Positions 16,229 to 20,858 of a stretch of DNA of 20,858 bases are shown here, piece by piece (the first letter of the stretch is position 1; each line of letters starts with the position of its first letter). The notes beneath the pieces were generated by a model. It worked only from the letters and a program-made list of their open reading frames with translations. It was not told the DNA's origin and searched no databases. The translations under genes and the position numbers were made by a program. This DNA comes from CAYLJJ01 sp964384025 (GTDB taxonomy: Bacteria; Myxococcota_A; Bradymonadia; UBA7976; UBA1532): the NCBI GenBank assembly GCA_964384025.1, contig CAYLJJ010000099.1, positions 1-20,858 on the forward strand. Direction: 5' to 3'.

Positions 16229-16570
16229 GTATTAATCCGAACCCGCAAAGGTCATTAGCAGGTTAAATCGTACTGGCTACAGGCTATGTTAGCCTTGGAA
16301 TATTCTAGTTTCAATCTGAACCCGTGAGGGTCGGTAGCAGGTTCCAGACCGACACTGACGAGGACGGGCTCGGGGACGTGTCTCAATCCGAACCCGTGAG
16401 GGTCGGTAGCAGGTTCGCCCCCTGTGCGGTGGCGACGGGTGCGATCTACACGCCGACTGGTCTCAATCTGAACCCATGAGGGTCGGTAGCAGATTCTCTG
16501 TGATCGCGGTCTTCTGGACGGAGCCGCATACTGGTCTCAATCCGAACCCGTGAGGGTCGGTAGCAAGTTC
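16229..16570 (-). CRISPR. CRISPR array, left block (5 repeats, 4 spacers)
   Basis: The repeats are 37 bases and on the plus strand begin GTCTCAATC and end GTAGCAGGTTC. They start at 16229 (strongly degenerate), 16308, 16380, 16460 and 16534. Spacers are 42, 35, 43 and 37 bases. Repeats at 16308, 16460 and 16534 carry point changes. On the minus strand the repeat ends ATTGAGAC, close to the ATTGAAAC handle of many type I and III crRNAs, so I infer minus-strand transcription. The decay here then marks the old, leader-distal end. The spacer at 16345-16379 encodes QTDTDEDGLGD, a thrombospondin-type-3 motif. No leader or cas gene adjoins this block. Confidence 0.95.
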
Positions 16571-16837
16571 ATTTTGCAATGGTCTAACCGATTAAAAATT
16601 GGTTGATTAAAATCACCAATTATGCTATGTGTTTGGACTAAAATTTTCAATCTAACCTCCCTATCGTTTGATATTGTGAATCAAGCGAAATCAGTCTTGT
16701 AAACAAATGAATTCTACCATATATTTGCTAAATGATAAAGTCCTAATCATGCTTTGGCGAGCGAAAATCGCAGTCGGCTTCAGCCGACACTAAGTAGAAA
16801 CAAATCGACCATTAACTAAAGACTGATTTGACTTACT
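16571..16837. other. AT-rich spacer region between CRISPR block and lipoprotein gene
   Basis: There is no gene here. A 16-base hairpin, GTCGGCTTCAGCCGAC, lies at 16773-16788, about 50 bases beyond the lipoprotein gene's stop codon. It lacks a clear T-run on either side, so I note it only as a possible transcript-end structure for that gene. Confidence 0.4.
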
Positions 16838-17692
16838 CTACCTACTTTTCAAAATCATCACAGATGATTCACCACTGTTATTCCCTTGGAATAACATTCG
16901 TAATTCGTCTCCACTCACGCAGTAATTCGAAGTACGGGCTCTACTGTCCGAGCCGTCTGGGACTATGGTCAATAAATTACCACTGGTAGACCAGTTACCG
17001 GTTACATTAGATGCGCTAACCCGAGGCAAAACTTCCACACAGGAGCAGCCGGTCTCGCTCCAGTTTCCGGTGCAGTAAATAGCACCACGCATGCTTGCGT
17101 TATCAATTTCATTACAAGCAGTAAGATCCCCCTCAAATATAGCATTTAGGCAGGCAGGGGGTAGGGCGTAGACGCGTTCCAGTATAGGATTGGTTATTGT
17201 ATAGGTGTTATCGTGATTAAATACGAAATTTTCCAAATAATCTTGGGAAACCGTTGCATTGTCACATTCTGGATATTCCTCGAACCACTGATTGCCGATC
17301 CCATCGTCACAGCTCAACATAAAATATAAACTCCACCCCCCCACCACGTTGCCGCCACATGCGGTGAAATCACAGGAAACATCACCCAGCAGGATATCAC
17401 CATCTGGAAGGCTATCCGGAGGGTTCTCGGCGGTTACAGTTACCGTCGTGTCTTCGCCCAGAACATCTGCCGGAATATCCAATACAGCATCCCCAGCATC
17501 ATCGTCATCGCCCAGAGCATCTGTCGGAATATCCAATACAGCATTATCGTCATCGCTGAAGGCACTGTCTGGGACCGACAGATTTGTGTTGTCTCCCTCG
17601 TTCTTGGGAAATGTTCGTATACAACCAAGGAATAAGATAATGGGAAGAGTCATCCACACGACGATAGTTTTTTCTGCCCAACCAATCATCAT
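16838..17692 (-). CDS. secreted lipoprotein, Asp-rich linker and Cys-rich domain
   Basis: The N-terminus of this 284-residue protein has a hydrophobic helix ending ILFLGC; C24 would be lipidated, though Phe at -3 is atypical for a lipobox. Residues about 36-100 are an acidic linker containing an 18-residue tandem repeat (AVLDIPTDALGDDDD / AVLDIPADVLGED). The C-terminal ~180 residues are Cys-rich: CDFTACGGNVVGGWSLYFML, SCDDG...YPEC, YCTGNWSETGCSCVE, then GNWSTSGNLLTIV, the last suggesting a lipocalin-like beta fold. The CxxCGGxVxGxW pattern recurs in surface lipoproteins of myxobacteria and relatives. ATG at 17692 has AGAGGGG just upstream, with TATAAT further up. The gene lies alone between two CRISPR blocks, so it arrived with, or was trapped by, an insertion. 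Confidence 0.75.
   Translation of the reverse strand: MMIGWAEKTIVVWMTLPIILFLGCIRTFPKNEGDNTNLSVPDSAFSDDDNAVLDIPTDALGDDDDAGDAVLDIPADVLGEDTTVTVTAENPPDSLPDGDILLGDVSCDFTACGGNVVGGWSLYFMLSCDDGIGNQWFEEYPECDNATVSQDYLENFVFNHDNTYTITNPILERVYALPPACLNAIFEGDLTACNEIDNASMRGAIYCTGNWSETGCSCVEVLPRVSASNVTGNWSTSGNLLTIVPDGSDSRARTSNYCVSGDELRMLFQGNNSGESSVMILKSR
17464..17544 (-). repeat. 54-base tandem repeat within the lipoprotein gene
   Basis: 27-base copies at 17464-17490 and 17518-17544 differ by one base and sit 54 bases (18 codons) apart, encoding the two DIP-D-LG(D/E)D units of the acidic linker. Such in-frame repeats can change linker length by slippage. Confidence 0.7.
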
Positions 17693-18022
17693 TAGCCCCT
17701 CTCTCTTGAGATTATATTTGTTGGGTATTTGATAGCATGATGGGCGGGGGAGTAGGAAGCACGTAACCGTTAAGCCCTCCCCTATATGCAGGACAACTAT
17801 CTAGAATTAAAAAAAGAAATCAGCCATAAAACCAGGCGCGTTAATGTTTGAGCTGGAGGCCCAGGTAGGCTCCATTCTCTGCCCTTCAATGCCCTCTCCC
17901 AACAGGTGGGCAACACTCTGAGACTGATGATCGGGAGGGCCGCCGGAGGAGTACGCCGCTGGTGAGGAGCTGCTGATCTGCTTCAGGTGCAGAAGGGTGC
18001 TCGTCCGCCATGGCGGATGGAG
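17693..18022. other. intergenic stretch between lipoprotein gene and IS remnant
   Basis: Apart from the promoter-like TATAAT near the lipoprotein gene and one copy of the palindromic repeat at the right edge, I see no supportable feature. Short plus-strand frames (for instance MFELEAQVGSILC from 17844) are quickly stopped. Confidence 0.4.
17711..17716 (-). promoter_or_regulatory. possible -10 box of the lipoprotein gene
   Basis: TATAAT lies on the minus strand 19 bases before ATG at 17692. It would place the transcript start about a dozen bases before the start codon, leaving just enough room for AGAGGGG. The expected -35 position shows no good match, so this is tentative. Confidence 0.35.
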
Positions 18023-18023
18023 C
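17993..18023 (+). repeat. dispersed palindromic repeat, copy 2
   Basis: The core TCCGCCATGGCGGA is at 18004-18017, preceded by AGGGTGCTCG and followed by TGGAGC. It matches copy 3, which lies 192 bases to the right in the same orientation, and copy 1 at 24-53 in the opposite orientation. Its right edge touches the stop codon of the transposase-like remnant. Confidence 0.6.
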
Positions 18024-18283
18024 TATGCAACCAAGCTCTTGGGTTTGAGCCTACGGATATCAGGATCGATGGCGAAATCCTTACGGAAGTTGGGCATGAG
18101 AGTATTCCAGAAGTGCCTCATACGGCCTGATCTCTGGACAGCTCTGAGGGTGAGGATGGCCTGAGCGCCTTGATGCCTCCAGGACAGGGTGCTAATCCGC
18201 CATGGCGGACGGAGCCTTTGATCGTGGGGGCAGCAAAACCACCGGTCGCCTCGCGGGGAAGCCCCGCCTCTGAGAGCCCTCAA
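18023..18283 (-). pseudogene. possible transposase C-terminal remnant (ISKra4-like)
   Basis: The last ~55 codons of this minus-strand frame read STLSWRHQGAQAILTLRAVQ, then RSGRMRHFWNTLM and a tail ending LKPKSLVA. The 'GAqAiLtLRAvxxSGr...FW' pattern resembles the C-termini of ISKra4-type transposases. The upstream part (before about 18180) does not look like protein, and a palindromic repeat sits at the junction, so the gene is truncated. Family assignment is by pattern only. Confidence 0.35.
18186..18215 (+). repeat. dispersed palindromic repeat, copy 3
   Basis: The core TCCGCCATGGCGGA is at 18196-18209, within AGGGTGCTAA on the left and CGGAGC on the right. It falls exactly where the transposase-like frame stops looking like protein, consistent with insertion or with this element forming the breakpoint. 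Confidence 0.6.
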
Positions 18284-18644
18284 CAGCCCAAGAAGTGCTC
18301 CGAATGCTGCTGTAGAACTCGAGAGCCCTGGCCAAAGAAATGAGCACCTGTGTGTCGAGGATCTTCGAAGCGGGGTGAAAAATCGGCGGGAACCGTTCCC
18401 TAAAAAGCCATTCTGCGGACCATTTTGTCGGGATTATTTCAGTTCTTTCGATGGGTTATGGCTCGACAGACCCCAAGACTGAAGAGGTCGCTAAAGGGTA
18501 GTGCTGAAGATGTCGTGATTAACAATTACTCTTTAGTTGCATGTTGTAATTGAGAACAAAGTCCCATATCACTCCAATATGGTTCTCTAACTTCCTTGAA
18601 AATGGCAAATTATTGCGGACAAGTCCTGAGATTTCGACTTATGC
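18284..18644. other. gene-less stretch upstream of array
   Basis: I see no gene or RNA here. Composition shifts from GC-rich to AT-rich at about 18500, marking the boundary between the ISKra4-like debris and the IS4-like transposase fragment. Confidence 0.4.
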
Positions 18645-19143
18645 CTAAGTGTGCAATTCCTCTGTTTTGCAGTTGTTGCTGACCAATATTAGTATTTGTT
18701 TGATCTGATCAAACAGATTATGTCTTAATCTATAAACTATTAATTTTAGCTTATCCAGTGAGACTTTCACTATCAAACGATAGACTCTAAATCCTACGCT
18801 CTTTAGTGAAAATTTCAGACTGCCATTTTTATTCGTTCTGCTATTATTGTTGTTAAAAATATTCATATCTCTGGTACTTTCGGCGATTCTTTCTGAAATA
18901 AAAAATGCTATTGTTCCAAACATTAAAAGCCTGTCTCTACGGTCTGGATTCCTTATCCATGTTGAACTCATCCCTAAGCCAAAGCGTAAATCTTCTATGT
19001 CTCTAAATCTCTTTTCACATTGAAATCTTATCTTATGTGAATAGAGAGAATCTTCTGGATCCTCTGCAGATACAAGACAGAAATACCCAAAATTAGAGCC
19101 GTCAGCTTCTCTTTTTTCTTCTTCGATATATATTGTTTTTATT
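18645..19143 (-). pseudogene. IS4-family transposase, 3' fragment truncated at the CRISPR array
   Basis: The minus-strand frame is open from the CRISPR repeat at 19144 down to 18645, about 165 codons. It reads TIKTIYIEEEKREADGSNFG, YFCLVSAEDPEDS, then HKIRFQCEKRFRDIEDLRFG and LGMSSTWIRNPDRRDRLLMF. This matches the C-terminal catalytic part of IS4-type DDE transposases: the R-x3-E signature is present in RFQCE, although the signature Tyr and Lys are replaced (His, Glu). The DD half of the active site and the whole N-terminus are absent because the frame runs into the CRISPR repeat, so it cannot be active. An internal start at 18971 exists but would yield only the tail. Confidence 0.7.
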
Positions 19144-19865
19144 GTCTCAACCCGAACCCGTGAGGGTCAGTAGCAGGTTCGTATTATTACGCCGTGCTTG
19201 CTGAATTCTTTTTAGAACGGTCTCAATCCGAACCCGTGAGGGTCGGTAGCAGGTTCGAAACCGAAGCCTCTGAAGTTGAAGCGGTTGGCGAGATCTCAAT
19301 CCGAACCCGTGAGGGTCGGTAGCAGGTTCATCTGCTTGAGAGACTGCAGCGCCTGCACTCCTGGAAACCACATCGGTCTCAATCCGAACCCGTGAGGGTC
19401 GGTAGCAGGTTCCCGACGCGCAGGACAACAGTCCTGACCTCAGCAACGCCGATCGTCTCAATCCGAACCCGTGAGGGTCGGTAGCAGGTTCGGCTGTGTC
19501 CCTAACTTCTATTTCGAAGGAAACATCTGCATCGCATCTTAATCCGAACCCATGAGGGTCGGTAGCAGGTTCTTTAGGTGCTTGCGCCAAAGAAACTTCC
19601 ACTCCTAAATCTCAATCCGAACCCGTGAGGGTCGGTAGCAGGTTCCCGACAACGCCAACGCTAGACAGGCTGACACCAACAACGACGGGTCTCAATCCGA
19701 ACCCGCGAGGATCGGCAGCAGATTCACTTGTTCTTGCGGGCAATTATACTTAATGACGACTGTAGGGACATTAAGGTCTCAATCCGAACCCGTGAGGGTC
19801 GGCAGCAGGTTCATAACTGCGTGAACACCCTCAATCCCAGACAGGCAGATGGCGACAACGACGGG
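19144..19865 (-). CRISPR. CRISPR array, middle block (9 repeats) up to the assembly gap
   Basis: The 37-base repeat is the same as in the left block. Repeats start at 19144, 19220, 19293, 19376, 19455, 19536, 19609, 19689 and 19776. Spacers are 36-50 bases, and the last (19813 onward) runs at least 52 bases into the gap. Variant repeats occur at 19144, 19536 and 19689, and the first base is changed at 19293 and 19609. Three spacers encode TSP3 fragments: DAQDNSPDLSNAD (19413-19454), DNANARQADTNNDG (19646-19688) and NCVNTLNPRQADGDNDG (19813-19865). Others encode GCVPNFYFEGNICI (19492-19535), ICLRDCSACTPGNHI (19330-19375) and LGACAKETSTP (19573-19608). Inferred transcription is from the minus strand. 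Confidence 0.97.
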
Positions 19866-19875
19866 NNNNNNNNNN
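19866..19875. other. assembly gap (10 N)
   Basis: Ten N characters interrupt the array. The left side ends just where a new repeat would begin (ACGGG, the last G being the expected first repeat base), so the assembly broke in a repeat and the true number of missing repeats is unknown. Confidence 0.95.
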
Positions 19876-19952
19876 ACACGTTATTGTAGTGTGTTTGTTT
19901 ATAAGTGTCTGTTCAGCTTTTTTGCTTGACAGTATGATTGATACACAGGTTT
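19876..19952. other. 77-base AT-rich segment between gap and next repeat
   Basis: This sequence is longer and more AT-rich than any spacer in the arrays and has no repeat on its left because of the gap. It could be an over-long spacer, an insertion remnant, or flanking sequence of a separate array joined by scaffolding. Confidence 0.5.
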
Positions 19953-20853
19953 GTCTCAATCCGAACCCGTGAGGGTCGGTAGCAGGTTCTCGACCAGAGC
20001 GACGCCAACAAAAACGGCGTCGGTGATGTGTGGTCTCAATCCGAACCCGTGAGGGTCGGTAGCAGGTTCGAGGCCGTGCGTCTCCAGAATTTGAACGATG
20101 TCGACATGAAGGCTGGTCTCAATCCGAACCCGTGAGGGTCGGTAGCAGGTTCTAGAGGATCAACAGAAAAAGGGGGTTTCGTGAGGGCCTCCGCGAAAGT
20201 CTCAATCCGAACCCATGAGGGTCGGTAGAAGGTTCGTGAAGGAACCCGTCACGGTCGATATCGACCGCCCAGAGCGTCTCAATCCGAACCCGTGAGGGTC
20301 GGTAGCAGGTTCTTGGATTGGTAAAACTATCCAGTGGACAACGTATGAAAAGTCTCAATCCGAACCCGTGAGGGTCGGTAGCAGGTTCTCGATTACCGGA
20401 GCGGTCTTCATGGCCACGGGCAACGCGTCTCAATCCGAACCCGTGAGGATCGGTAGCAGGTTCTCCTGGGTGAACACAAAGCGGGTTCCTGATGGGGGAG
20501 TCTCAATCCGAACCCGTGAGGGTCGGTAGCAGGTTCTAGGTGCAGCTACCCCCAGTCTCGAAGGCCAGGTTAATGCGTCTCAATCCGAACCCGTGAGGGT
20601 CGGTAGCAGGTTCGATGACTACGGCAAAGCCGTGGTCGCATTCGTCCAGAACTGTCTCAATCCGAACCCGTGAGGGTCGGTAGCAGGTTCTCAAAGGGGA
20701 TGCTCCTGAGGATCTCCTCCAATGGAGGATATCGGGTCTCAATCCGAACCCGTGAGGGTCGGTAGCAGGTTCCTCTCTTGTGAGGACGATGGTTACTGGG
20801 AAGAACCCCAGTGCGTGTCTCAATCCGAACCCGAGAGGGACGGAAGCAGCAAC
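19953..20853 (-). CRISPR. CRISPR array, right block (12 repeats) to the window end
   Basis: Repeats start at 19953, 20033, 20116, 20199, 20276, 20352, 20427, 20500, 20577, 20654, 20736 and 20817. Spacers are 36-46 bases. Most repeats are identical, with variants at 20199, 20427 and the last one, which diverges over its right half close to the window end. This block has the least decay, consistent with a leader to the right, outside the window. The spacer at 19990-20032 encodes DQSDANKNGVGDV (TSP3). The spacer at 20773-20816 encodes LSCEDDGYWEEPQC, and 20614-20653 encodes DDYGKAVVAFVQN, both in sense on the plus strand. Variable spacer length fits a type III or mixed type I/III array. Confidence 0.97.
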
Positions 20854-20858
20854 CAACG

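Noticed and set aside
16661..16673. 13-base inverted match (CTATCGTTTGATA) to the IS4-like fragment near 18770
   Set aside because: A 13-base match is expected by chance several times in a window of this size, and stop codons interrupt the corresponding frame.
16773..16788. GTCGGCTTCAGCCGAC hairpin as an intrinsic terminator
   Set aside because: No T-run follows on either strand; kept only as a note in the intergenic entry.
19147..20856. Minus-strand open frames with recurring EPATDPHGFGLR
   Set aside because: The repeated peptide is the translation of the CRISPR repeat; these are array artefacts, not genes.

Overview
The window comes from a GC-rich bacterium. The style suggests a Myxococcota or Bradymonadota type of 'deltaproteobacterium': many Leu/Glu/Arg-rich proteins, GTG and TTG starts, a cysteine-rich lipoprotein with an Asp-rich linker, and CRISPR spacers that appear to derive from thrombospondin-type-3 genes, which are common in that group. 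This placement is an inference. Several AT-rich islands (inside the methyltransferase, between 11.6 and 12.3 kb, and across 16.6-19.1 kb) look imported.

Layout. 1-314 has no gene. 315-3690 is a minus-strand three-gene run: a fusion of a degenerate Gfo/Idh/MocA-like domain with a WbpD-like hexapeptide acetyltransferase, a J-domain protein overlapping it by four bases, and an exported single-pass membrane protein. 3874-5007 is a plus-strand pair: a free-standing LeuA-type regulatory domain and a Nudix (ADP-ribose pyrophosphatase-like) hydrolase. 5232-5786 (minus) is a YgjP-like zinc metallopeptidase. 5787-6616 has no intact gene but holds traces of a frameshifted two-helix membrane peptide and a broken minus-strand reading frame.

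6617-16051 is a defence locus in one orientation: an unrecognised protein, a probable BrxA-like helical protein, a PglW kinase (NERD nuclease-like domain, pseudokinase, kinase, PglW-type C-terminus) and a PglX adenine methyltransferase. These are BREX type 2 (Pgl) components, but PglY, PglZ, BrxD and BrxHI are absent from the 4.8 kb that follows. A 706-base segment between pglW and pglX holds minus-strand debris, possibly a toxin-antitoxin-SecB-like-chaperone remnant. The target-recognition part of pglX falls to about one third GC, suggesting domain replacement.

16229-20853 is a CRISPR region with one 37-base repeat. It has five repeats on the left (16229-16570), then a 2.57 kb interruption carrying a lipoprotein gene and IS remnants, then 21 repeats (19144-20853) with a 10-N assembly gap. 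No cas genes are visible. The minus-strand reading of the repeat ends in ATTGAGAC, like the 5' handle of many type I and III crRNAs, and repeat decay increases leftwards, so the leader should lie to the right of the window. At least five spacers encode TSP3 calcium-binding repeat fragments, and others encode Cys-rich extracellular-type or lipoprotein-like peptides. All of these read in sense on the plus strand, so minus-strand crRNAs would be antisense to the presumed mRNAs, as expected for RNA-targeting type III systems. The other strong leads are the cut-down Pgl/BREX-2 locus and its recombined recognition domain.
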